From contig JALUZX010000605.1 of assembly GCA_027011425.1 (NCBI GenBank), positions 1-7,053 of the forward strand: DNA of 7,053 nt. The letters are read 5' to 3'. The notes below the pieces were generated by a model. The model did not search any database. It saw only the letters and a list, made by a program, of their open reading frames with translations, and was not told the origin of the DNA. The stretch comes from Planctomycetota bacterium. Lineage in GTDB: Bacteria; Planctomycetota; UBA1135; JALUZX01. Position numbers and translations under genes: made by a program. Shown one piece after another: positions 1 to 5,662 of the stretch. The first letter of the stretch is position 1. The number at the start of each line of letters is the position of its first letter.

Positions 1-860
1 CGGGTGGTCTTCTTGGAGGTCCCGAAGTAGGGGGGGCATTGGATGGAGGGCCGGACCGCGATTCCGTAGTAGCGTTTCACCGGCGAGGCGGGACAGCAGG
101 ATACGAGCTTGAAACCGCACTTCCCGTCCCATTTCACCACGGCGGTCTTACCCTTGGCGTCCGTGACGAACACCGTCTTGGTGGCGGGGTCGTAAGCCAG
201 GCCCGTTGCCGGGCCGAAGACGGAGATGGAGCACTTGGGAACCCGCCACTTGCAGAAAGGTCTGCAGGGAGAGGATGCCTTGGCCACGTAGAGGACGGAC
301 GCCGGAACAGTGAGGGGGCTGAAGTTTGAGGTTACGTAGAACAGGTAATCATGGACCTTGTCGTAGGCAAGGCCGGTGATATGCCACCGGAAGGGCAGGC
401 GGATGCTGCAGGTGCGGATCGGCTTGATCTCGCAGGGCTTCCCCGCGTAGAAGGTCCGGATGGCGTGGTTGGAGTCGCTGATAAACAGGATCCTCTTTTT
501 GGAGTTCATCGCCATACCGGTGATGTAGTTCTTGATGGGCCACCTCCTGAGGCAGAGGGTCTTGCAGACGCACTTGCAGGGGTTGCCGCAGGCGGAGGGG
601 TAGACGACCCCGTAGGTGGAGCCGTTGCTGACCCAGGCCGCCTTCAAGGTCGCGTCCCAGGTGGTCGCCCCCGCCCAGATGGCCGGGTTTGGCTTGAGTT
701 TGGTCATACACCAGGTGGGCCTCGCGCAGACCTTCTGGGTCGCCAGGCCAAGCGTTGCGGTGGGACACGGCACTTCACCGAGCCCGGTGAGCGCCGTTTG
801 GGTAGAGGCCGCTCCCGCCAGGAGGGCCCCCGCCAGGGAGAGGGAAAGGAAACGTTTCAT
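1..860 (-). CDS. Secreted Cys-rich beta-propeller protein, C-terminus beyond the left edge
   Basis: Reading leftward from the ATG at 858-860, the frame stays open to the window edge, giving 286 codons with no stop. A strong Shine-Dalgarno AAGGAGG (873-867) sits 6 bases upstream. Residues 1-18 (MKRFLSLSLAGALLAGAA) look like a Sec signal peptide, so the protein is probably exported. The body shows a repeated blade motif of the type TGxAxD followed by a hydrophobic strand ending in SD or TD: ITGMAMNS at 112, ITGLAYDK at 161 and ATGLAYDP at 218. A weaker copy lies near 63 and the start of another (YGIAV) near 265. Spacing is about 46-57 residues, as in NHL, YncE or SMP30-like propellers. There are 17 cysteines, in clusters that recur once per blade (91-103, 143-151, 199-210, 248-256). 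They may form disulphides in inter-strand loops. I see no catalytic motif, so the function is unknown; ligand or surface binding is only a guess. It lies downstream of the amidase on the same strand, but a terminator-like hairpin separates them. Confidence 0.8.
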   Translation of the reverse strand, partial: MKRFLSLSLAGALLAGAASTQTALTGLGEVPCPTATLGLATQKVCARPTWCMTKLKPNPAIWAGATTWDATLKAAWVSNGSTYGVVYPSACGNPCKCVCKTLCLRRWPIKNYITGMAMNSKKRILFISDSNHAIRTFYAGKPCEIKPIRTCSIRLPFRWHITGLAYDKVHDYLFYVTSNFSPLTVPASVLYVAKASSPCRPFCKWRVPKCSISVFGPATGLAYDPATKTVFVTDAKGKTAVVKWDGKCGFKLVSCCPASPVKRYYGIAVRPSIQCPPYFGTSKKTT

Positions 861-891
861 GGCGTTCCTCCTTCGAGAAGTTCAGGGGCGT

Positions 892-914
892 GCCCGGGCA
901 GGGGGAACCCGGGC
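892..914 (-). other. Leader hairpin upstream of the propeller gene
   Basis: A perfect 7-bp inverted repeat (GCCCGGG at 892-898, CCCGGGC at 908-914) encloses a 9-base loop. It lies about 20 bases upstream of the Shine-Dalgarno of the propeller gene, so it would fall in the mRNA leader if transcription starts further upstream. No T-tract follows on either strand, so it does not look like a terminator. It could stabilise the leader or simply be GC-rich chance. Confidence 0.35.
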
Positions 915-946
915 GTGGAAGCCCCGGAAAAGGAATGAAAGGAAAC

Positions 947-952
947 TGTATA
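947..952 (-). promoter_or_regulatory. Possible -10 element for the propeller gene
   Basis: Read on the minus strand, TATACA (952 to 947) is a good match to a -10 hexamer. It sits in the only A/T-rich patch between the amidase terminator and the propeller start. No recognisable -35 lies 16-18 bases upstream, where the sequence is G/C only. The call rests on position and one hexamer and is weak. Confidence 0.22.
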
Positions 953-997
953 GAAAGACGGATCCCGGTCCGGCCCGGTTCCCCTCTTGCCGGGTGG

Positions 998-1025
998 AAA
1001 ACCGCCCCTTTTCCCGGCCGGGCGG
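998..1025 (-). terminator. Rho-independent terminator of the amidase gene
   Basis: Directly after the amidase TGA, the minus strand reads CCGCCC, a 12-base loop, GGGCGG, then TTTT. The stem arms are at 1025-1020 and 1007-1002 and the T-run at 1001-998. A 6-bp all-G/C stem followed by four T is a short but classic intrinsic terminator, correctly placed for the gene ending at 1026. It implies that the propeller gene downstream has its own promoter or depends on readthrough. Confidence 0.55.
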
Positions 1026-2063
1026 TCAGGAGGCGGGCCGGCAGGTCCAGGTCAGGGTGGGCCTGGGCGGGCTGTTCTTGAAGATGTTCATGAATTCCAC
1101 CCGAAGAGTGTGTCTCCCGGGACTCCAGCCTTCCTTGGGCGGGGTAAGCAGGAGGAGGCCTTTCTCGGCTTCGAAAGTCCATCTCTCCAGGCGTTTTCCG
1201 TCCAGGAAAGGCTGGATCGAGGAGGCCAGGATGAGGGGGGACTTGAGGGCCCAGGATTTCCGTTTCTCCAGGCCCGAGAGGAGGCGGACTCTGAGGATCT
1301 CCGAAGGGCCGTGGGGCCCCCGGCCGAGAATCCGGGCCGAGGGGAACCCCCCGAGAGCCCAACGGGCCAGGCCCAGGAAGATCCCCCAGGCCTCCCGCTC
1401 GTTGTAGGCGGGATCCTTGAGTCTCTTCTCCTCGGCCGGGTTGGTGAAGAAGGAGGATTCACAGAGGACGGCGGGGATCTTCCCCCGGATATGGCGGAGC
1501 ACACCGAATCCGCTACCCGGATACATGAGGTAATCCGAATGGAGGGGCACCTCCGCCACCTGGGAGAGGCGGAGTTCGTGGGTGATCCCGAAAAAGAGGC
1601 ACCTCGCCGCGTCCAGGCCGGCAGGGGAGTAGTCGGGGCCGGCGTGGTACCAGATGGTGGTGTAATTGACCGAGGGTTTTCCATTGATGGCGTTGTGGTG
1701 GAGGGAGAGGAAGATGTCCGCCCCGGCCTCGAGGGCGATCCGGGAGCGGCGCTGCAGGGTGACCGCCTCGTCGCCGTGCCTGGTGAGCACCACCTTGGCC
1801 CCGGCCTTCTCCAGGAAGCCCTGGAGGAACCGGGCCACCCTCCAGTTCATGACGGCTTCGCGAAAGCCCGTGGGACCCCGCTTGTAGCCCTTCCTGTCGG
1901 CGTGTCCGCCGTGGCCCGGGTCCAGGCAGATGGTAAGGCCCCGGAGGAAGCGGGCGTAGGGAGGCGGGTCGAAGGCCCGCGGGGGGAGATCTTCCCACCG
2001 GCCGGGGAGGGGCGCGTGGCAGGCGGCTGGGAGAAGGAGAAGGAGAAAAAAAACGTGTTTCAT
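1026..2063 (-). CDS. N-acetylmuramoyl-L-alanine amidase (Amidase_3), exported, with C-terminal beta-sandwich domain
   Basis: A zinc-dependent cell-wall hydrolase that cleaves the amide bond between N-acetylmuramic acid and L-alanine of the peptidoglycan stem peptide. In the 345-residue product, residues 1-14 are a short hydrophobic export signal ending AAC at Cys15. This resembles a lipobox, but Pro replaces the usual Leu at -3, so lipid anchoring is uncertain. The Amidase_3 domain spans about 42-235. DPGHGG supplies zinc ligand His51, Glu69 (in GFREA) is the likely second ligand, and SLHHN gives His122. CESSFFTNPAE contains the catalytic Glu202. All expected active-site residues are present, so the enzyme should be active. 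Residues about 250-340 are not part of the catalytic fold. They look like a small Ig-like beta-sandwich (GRHTLRVEF near the end), possibly for binding or spacing. The start is MKHVFF, with a modest AGGGGG (2077-2072) 8 bases upstream. The gene is divergent from the MscS channel. Confidence 0.95.
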   Translation of the reverse strand: MKHVFFLLLLLPAACHAPLPGRWEDLPPRAFDPPPYARFLRGLTICLDPGHGGHADRKGYKRGPTGFREAVMNWRVARFLQGFLEKAGAKVVLTRHGDEAVTLQRRSRIALEAGADIFLSLHHNAINGKPSVNYTTIWYHAGPDYSPAGLDAARCLFFGITHELRLSQVAEVPLHSDYLMYPGSGFGVLRHIRGKIPAVLCESSFFTNPAEEKRLKDPAYNEREAWGIFLGLARWALGGFPSARILGRGPHGPSEILRVRLLSGLEKRKSWALKSPLILASSIQPFLDGKRLERWTFEAEKGLLLLTPPKEGWSPGRHTLRVEFMNIFKNSPPRPTLTWTCRPAS

Positions 2064-2233
2064 GGCTTGTGCCCCCTGGGGAATGCCGTTCGAGGGGTGT
2101 TTTTCTCCGGGATAGGAAAAAAAACTTGAAATCCAATCGATCTCAACACAATGTCGCGGCCTTCCCGGGAAGTGGTCTCCTGTTCTAGATCGACGTTTCC
2201 CATCCCTTTTCCTTTTCCCAAAGGAGTTTCAAC
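2064..2233. promoter_or_regulatory. Divergent promoter region between amidase and MscS channel
   Basis: This 170-base region must drive both flanking genes. Its 2101-2155 part is clearly A/T-richer than the surroundings and holds a run of eight A (2117-2124). On the plus strand, TTGAAA (2126-2131) is a fair -35, but the hexamer 17 bases on (CAATGT) is a poor -10. On the minus strand, TTGAGA (2146-2141) is a fair -35 without a clear -10. A perfect 12-base palindrome CTTCCCGGGAAG lies at 2161-2172 and could be an operator or chance. The plus-strand Shine-Dalgarno AAGGAG (2221-2226) lies 7 bases before the channel ATG. The region must hold promoters, but their exact positions are uncertain. Confidence 0.4.
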
Positions 2234-3517
2234 ATGAAGAATGCCCTCTGTTCCCTTTTCTTTCTTTTCCTTGCCGTCTTCTTTCCCGGTCCTCTTCTTG
2301 CGGCCCAGGCGAAAGCTCCCGAGAAAGGAGCGGTGACCACCATCGATCCCAAGGTGGCCGTGGAGGACCTGGAGAACCAACTCCTGCCTCTCACCAAGGA
2401 GGATCTGGAGAAGGAGGCCGCGGCCTGGGTGGAACTCTTCAAAAAGAAGGCCCAGGCATATGCGGATATTAAGAACAAGATCCGGAAGGCCAAGGCCGGG
2501 GCCAAGGCGCCCCTGGAGAAGCAAGAGGAGGCCTTGAAGAAGGAGTGCCTGGCCCTCCTGGACCGGGTCGATGCCGTTGTGGCCGCCCTGGAGGACAAGG
2601 CGGGAAAGGACGCGGTCAAGGACTACAACGCCTACGTGGACACGGTCTCCCGCGGCCTGGGCCTGGTGGAGAACCCTGTCACCAACGTCTCCAATACCTG
2701 GACCAAGGTCCTGGCCTGGGTGAAGTCCCCGGACAAGGGCCTCAAGTACGCCACCAATATCATCGTCTTCCTGCTCCTTCTTCTGGCCTTCCGGATCCTG
2801 GCGGCGGTCCTGGCCAAGGTCACGGACCGGGCCGTTCGGGCCTTCAAGACCAGCTCGGATCTCCTGCGTGATTTCTTCGTCAATACGGTCCGAAGGGTGA
2901 CCATCCTGATCGGCATCGTGGTGGCTCTTTCGGTCCTGGGGATCAATATCGGGCCCCTGGTCGCCGCCATAGGCGCCGTCGGCTTCGTTGTGGGCTTCGC
3001 CCTCCAGGGCACGCTCAGCAATTTCGCGAGCGGAATCATGATTCTCCTCTACCGCCCCTACGACATCGGCGACTTCGTCAACGTGGCCGGCGTCTCCGGG
3101 ACGGTTTCGGCCATGAGCCTGGTTTCCACGACCATCAAGACCCCGGACAACCAGACCATCATCGTTCCCAACAACTCCATCTGGGGCGGGGTGATCACCA
3201 ACATTACGGGGAACAACACCCGCCGGGTGGACATGACCTTCGGGATCGACTACAGCGACGACATCCCCAAGGCCCAGAAGGTCCTGGAGGACATCCTGGA
3301 GAAGCATCCCAAGGTGCTGAAGGATCCCGCGCCGGTTGTCAAGCTCCACGAACTCGCCGATTCCTCCGTCAACTTCGTGGTGCGCCCCTGGACACGGACC
3401 TCCGACTACTGGGACGTCTACTGGGACGTTACCCGGGCCGTGAAGGAGCGGTTCGATCAGGAGGGCATCTCCATTCCCTTCCCCCAGCAGGACGTGCATC
3501 TCCACAAGGCGGATTGA
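2234..3517 (+). CDS. MscS-family mechanosensitive ion channel with periplasmic coiled-coil N-terminus
   Basis: A tension-gated channel of the inner membrane that releases solutes on hypo-osmotic shock. The 427-residue product starts with a signal peptide (1-24, cut near LLAAQA). Residues about 38-130 are charged and rich in Lys, Glu, Ala and Leu, with heptad-like spacing, and probably form a periplasmic helical or coiled-coil segment. Membrane helices follow at about 172-195 and 219-237, then the pore helix at 240-271. The pore helix has the family's small-residue pattern (AIGAVGFVVGFALQ) and leads into LSNFASGIMILLYRPYDIGD. The beta domain follows (IIVPNNSIW at 309-317), then the cytoplasmic alpha/beta domain, ending in GISIPFPQQDVHLH, which is typical of the family's C-terminal end. 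It is longer than the 286-residue E. coli MscS because of the N-terminal extension, and closer to mid-size homologues. The start is set by AAGGAG 7 bases upstream. Codons are strongly C/G-ending, consistent with a resident gene. Confidence 0.97.
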   Translation: MKNALCSLFFLFLAVFFPGPLLAAQAKAPEKGAVTTIDPKVAVEDLENQLLPLTKEDLEKEAAAWVELFKKKAQAYADIKNKIRKAKAGAKAPLEKQEEALKKECLALLDRVDAVVAALEDKAGKDAVKDYNAYVDTVSRGLGLVENPVTNVSNTWTKVLAWVKSPDKGLKYATNIIVFLLLLLAFRILAAVLAKVTDRAVRAFKTSSDLLRDFFVNTVRRVTILIGIVVALSVLGINIGPLVAAIGAVGFVVGFALQGTLSNFASGIMILLYRPYDIGDFVNVAGVSGTVSAMSLVSTTIKTPDNQTIIVPNNSIWGGVITNITGNNTRRVDMTFGIDYSDDIPKAQKVLEDILEKHPKVLKDPAPVVKLHELADSSVNFVVRPWTRTSDYWDVYWDVTRAVKERFDQEGISIPFPQQDVHLHKAD

Positions 3518-3523
3518 GGGTGC

Positions 3524-3571
3524 GGGAAAGGGGGGGCCGGAGGGTTGACTTTCCCCCGGGCCCCCTTTCCC
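3524..3571 (+). terminator. Strong inverted repeat after the MscS gene, possible terminator
   Basis: Six bases after the channel's stop, GGGAAAGGGGG (3524-3534) pairs perfectly with CCCCCTTTCCC (3561-3571), an 11-bp stem. The intervening 26 bases can add a few G/C pairs. No T-run follows on either strand, so it is not a canonical intrinsic terminator. It may still act as a terminator, a 3'-end stabiliser, or an attenuator before the toroid gene, which starts 52 bases later. Confidence 0.4.
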
Positions 3572-3623
3572 ATGGGGGAACCCTGGCGTGACCCGAACCC
3601 CTGGTATGGTTTCAAAGGCGGCG

Positions 3624-5456
3624 ATGCATCCACATTATGTCCTGGCTCTTTCCCTGCTTCTTCCCTTTGGGCCCGCCTCGCCCTCCCCGGCCTCCCAGGC
3701 CGGGAAATCCAAGGAGAAGGCCTACTTCGCCTGGAAGCTCGGCCCCGAGGACTTCGCCTGGTTCGGGTTAGACAGGAAAGAGAACGGGCGGCTCCGGGTG
3801 AAAAACAGCCGGATAACAGGCAGGTTTCCCCGCCGGGCCGGCACCAAGGGCGTTTTCGGCTGGGAGGTGACGGGGGAGCCGGGGTATTTCCAGACAGGCG
3901 TTCTCGGCCTGGTGCCTTTTTCGGTGGGCACCAGCTTCCGCGGCCTGGACCAGGTGAAAGTGGGCGTAAAGAGGGCGCGATTCGTCTTCGGCGACCTCAT
4001 CAACTACGGCCTGGTCGAACTTCGGGGCAAATGGAAGACCACATCCGTGGAGGGAGGCAAGGCGACCCAGGAGGGGAGCTTCAAGTTCTACCAGCCCGAG
4101 CGGCCGGTCCGCCTGGGAAGGATCGTCTTCCCAAAGAAGCGCGGCCGCCGCTCTCTCCTGGGCTTCAGGTTGAACGTCACGAGAGTCTTCGATTATCGCA
4201 AGGGGGTAATCGAAAAGATCCAGGCTGTCCTGGAGGGCTCCTTTTCGGGCGGAGGCAGGGGCTGGAGGGGACCCGAGAGGCCTTACAAGCTGGAGGACTC
4301 GTATACCCTCAAGAAAGTATTCCCGTACCGATACAAGGGCTTCGAGAAGGACGTTGTGGCCGCCATCGATGGGGGGGTCAGGGAAATCCGGTCCGACATG
4401 AGGCGCCGGGGGAGGTTCCACGGGGTAAGGGCCGGGAACAAGAGGGATTATGAGCCCGGTTACGTCGCCCTGGCCCTTCTCACCCTGGTCAAGGCCGAGG
4501 TGGACCACAAGGATCCCCTGGTCCAGAAATGCGTCGAATACCTGAGACGGAATCCGGTGCTCAACACATATTCCCTGGGCCTCTCCCTCATGGCCTTCGA
4601 GGCCTATTATGCTCCCCTGGGGGAGAGGGACGACCTGATCTCCGGGAGAATATCCAAGCCCTACCTGCGTCACGTGCCCTCCCCGGACCTGGCGATCATG
4701 AAGCGCTGGACCAAGCGGCTGGAGAGCTACGTGGATCCCCGGGTGGACAAGGCCTACATCGCCAGGTGGCGCTATGTCGGGGAAAGGAGTTACGACAACT
4801 CCAACACCCAGTATGCCGTTCTTGGGCTCCACTCGGCCACGCTCTGCGGGATCAAGGTGCCCCCCAATTTTTTCCGCGGAGCGGCGGCCCACTTCATCAA
4901 GGACCAGGAGAAGTCCGGTCCCCTGTGGGCCATGCCGGCCATTATCCATTACGTGGACCTGGAGAGGATGAAGAAAGGGGGAAAAAATTACGGCATGCGG
5001 AGCACCGCCAAGATCCAGGCTCGGGGTTTTCCCTACCTGGGGAAACGGGGCGTCGCGGGAAGCATGACCACCGCCGGGCTGGCCACATTGACCATCGCCC
5101 GTTCGGACGCCCACGGGGGGATTCGCGGAACGAGGGGGATGCAGGCCGCCTTGAACATGGCCTACACCTGGCTCTACATGCATTTCACCGTCCGGGAGAA
5201 TCCCGGGAGGGGAATGACGTGGCACTATTCCTACCTCTACGGCCTGGAGAGGGCCATGGAGCTGGCCGCCATCGCCAGGCTCGGCCCCAGGGATTGGTAT
5301 TGGGAGGGGGCGATCCATCTTCTCTGTGACAGGTTCAGGCGGCGCGGGGGATGGGAAGGGCTCACGGACACCTGCTTCGCCGTCCTCTTCCTCAAGAAGG
5401 CCCAGCTCCCGGTGATCACGGGCCGCCCGGTCAAGAGGCCGAGCCGGAAGCGGTAG
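3624..5456 (+). CDS. Secreted protein: N-terminal all-beta domain plus prenyltransferase-like alpha/alpha toroid
   Basis: A 610-residue protein of unknown function. I chose the ATG at 3624 because it opens a good signal peptide (MHPHYVLALSLLLPFGPASP, cleavage near PASQA) and has AAAGG 5 bases upstream. In-frame GTG 3588 and ATG 3606 would put charged residues ahead of the signal. Residues about 30-225 are strand-rich with many aromatic and Gly residues, and I recognise no family. Residues about 235-595 resemble the terpene-cyclase or prenyltransferase toroid of repeated helix pairs. Supporting motifs are SYDNSNTQYAVLGLHSA (389-405), GSMTTAGLATLTIA (479-492), HYSYLYGLERAMELAAI (534-550), RDWYWEGAIHLL (556-567) and the ending TDTCFAVLFLKKA (581-593). 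This pattern matches squalene-cyclase-like proteins common in Planctomycetota, as I recall them. No DXDD-type cyclase acid motif or DGGW repeat is visible. With the export signal, this argues against terpene chemistry and for a binding or scaffold role. Upstream, 106 bases and a strong hairpin separate it from mscS. Confidence 0.8.
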   Translation: MHPHYVLALSLLLPFGPASPSPASQAGKSKEKAYFAWKLGPEDFAWFGLDRKENGRLRVKNSRITGRFPRRAGTKGVFGWEVTGEPGYFQTGVLGLVPFSVGTSFRGLDQVKVGVKRARFVFGDLINYGLVELRGKWKTTSVEGGKATQEGSFKFYQPERPVRLGRIVFPKKRGRRSLLGFRLNVTRVFDYRKGVIEKIQAVLEGSFSGGGRGWRGPERPYKLEDSYTLKKVFPYRYKGFEKDVVAAIDGGVREIRSDMRRRGRFHGVRAGNKRDYEPGYVALALLTLVKAEVDHKDPLVQKCVEYLRRNPVLNTYSLGLSLMAFEAYYAPLGERDDLISGRISKPYLRHVPSPDLAIMKRWTKRLESYVDPRVDKAYIARWRYVGERSYDNSNTQYAVLGLHSATLCGIKVPPNFFRGAAAHFIKDQEKSGPLWAMPAIIHYVDLERMKKGGKNYGMRSTAKIQARGFPYLGKRGVAGSMTTAGLATLTIARSDAHGGIRGTRGMQAALNMAYTWLYMHFTVRENPGRGMTWHYSYLYGLERAMELAAIARLGPRDWYWEGAIHLLCDRFRRRGGWEGLTDTCFAVLFLKKAQLPVITGRPVKRPSRKR

Positions 5457-5514
5457 GTCCGGCGCTTCGCGCCGTCCTGCGGGACGACCGTCGGTCCGGC
5501 GCTTCGCGCCGTCC
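5456..5514. repeat. Two direct copies of a 22-base palindromic repeat
   Basis: The sequence GGTCCGGCGCTTCGCGCCGTCC occurs at 5456-5477 and again, identically, at 5493-5514, a 37-base period. Its core, CGGCGC-TTC-GCGCCG, folds into a 6-bp hairpin with a 3-base loop. The spacer adds a further small stem, CGTCC/GGACG (5473-5486). The first copy overlaps the last base of the toroid gene's stop codon. Twin GC-rich palindromes just after a gene resemble REP-type intergenic repeats. Whether copies exist elsewhere in the genome cannot be seen here. Confidence 0.7.
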
Positions 5515-5517
5515 CTC

Positions 5518-5541
5518 GGGCGCCCCCTGCGGCGCCCCTTT
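5518..5541 (+). terminator. Terminator-like hairpin after the toroid gene
   Basis: GGGCGCC (5518-5524) and GGCGCCC (5531-5537) form a perfect 7-bp stem with a 6-base loop, followed by C and TTT. The T-run is short, so it is a moderate intrinsic terminator candidate. It lies right after the twin palindromes and 61 bases beyond the toroid stop, and would separate that gene from the next. Confidence 0.45.
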
Positions 5542-5662
5542 GCGTGTCGTGCGGGGAGGGGTAGACTCTGTTTTCAAGACGGTTGCCCCCCCGTTTCCCG
5601 GAACCCGGCTTGCAGCCGCCCGTGCGAGAGGAGGAAAAGGGTACGCTTATAGGGAATAGGCC
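5542..5662 (+). promoter_or_regulatory. Leader region of the beta-sandwich gene, no clear promoter
   Basis: This should hold the promoter and leader of the gene at 5663. I see TAGACT (5562-5567) and TATAGG (5648-5653) as possible -10 hexamers, neither with a convincing -35. A strong Shine-Dalgarno-like AGGAGG (5629-5634) lies 28 bases before the ATG, too far for normal use. The more plausible site is AGGG at 5651-5654, 8 bases upstream. An in-frame TAG at 5657-5659 rules out any earlier start. Confidence 0.3.

Noticed and set aside
351..938. Plus-strand frames over the propeller gene (195 and 263 codons)
   Set aside because: They are shadows of the minus-strand propeller frame, which is open to the edge and has a strong Shine-Dalgarno and a signal peptide.
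987..2129. Plus-strand open frame of 380 codons over the amidase
   Set aside because: It is the complement of a gene with all Amidase_3 active-site residues. The translation is Gly/Glu/Pro-rich without family features.
2060..3505. Long minus-strand open frame of 481 codons antisense to the MscS gene
   Set aside because: It is the complement of a gene with unambiguous MscS signatures. Its translation is Gly, Asp, His and Leu-rich low complexity with no domain, as expected from a G/C-biased codon shadow.
3588..3623. Earlier starts (GTG 3588, ATG 3606) for the toroid gene
   Set aside because: They would add 12 or 6 polar residues ahead of an otherwise good signal peptide. ATG 3624 has AAAGG at proper spacing.
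3768..5318. Minus-strand open frame of 516 codons antisense to the toroid gene
   Set aside because: No signal peptide, no recognisable motif, and Gly/Pro/His-rich composition. The plus-strand frame has a signal peptide, a ribosome-binding site and toroid motifs.
3624..5456. Squalene-hopene cyclase or protein prenyltransferase
   Set aside because: No DXDD motif and no DGGW-type repeats are visible. The protein carries an export signal, and no isoprenoid genes are nearby.
5456..5514. CRISPR array
   Set aside because: There are only two repeat copies, with a 15-base gap between them. The unit is a near-complete palindrome, and no cas gene is present.
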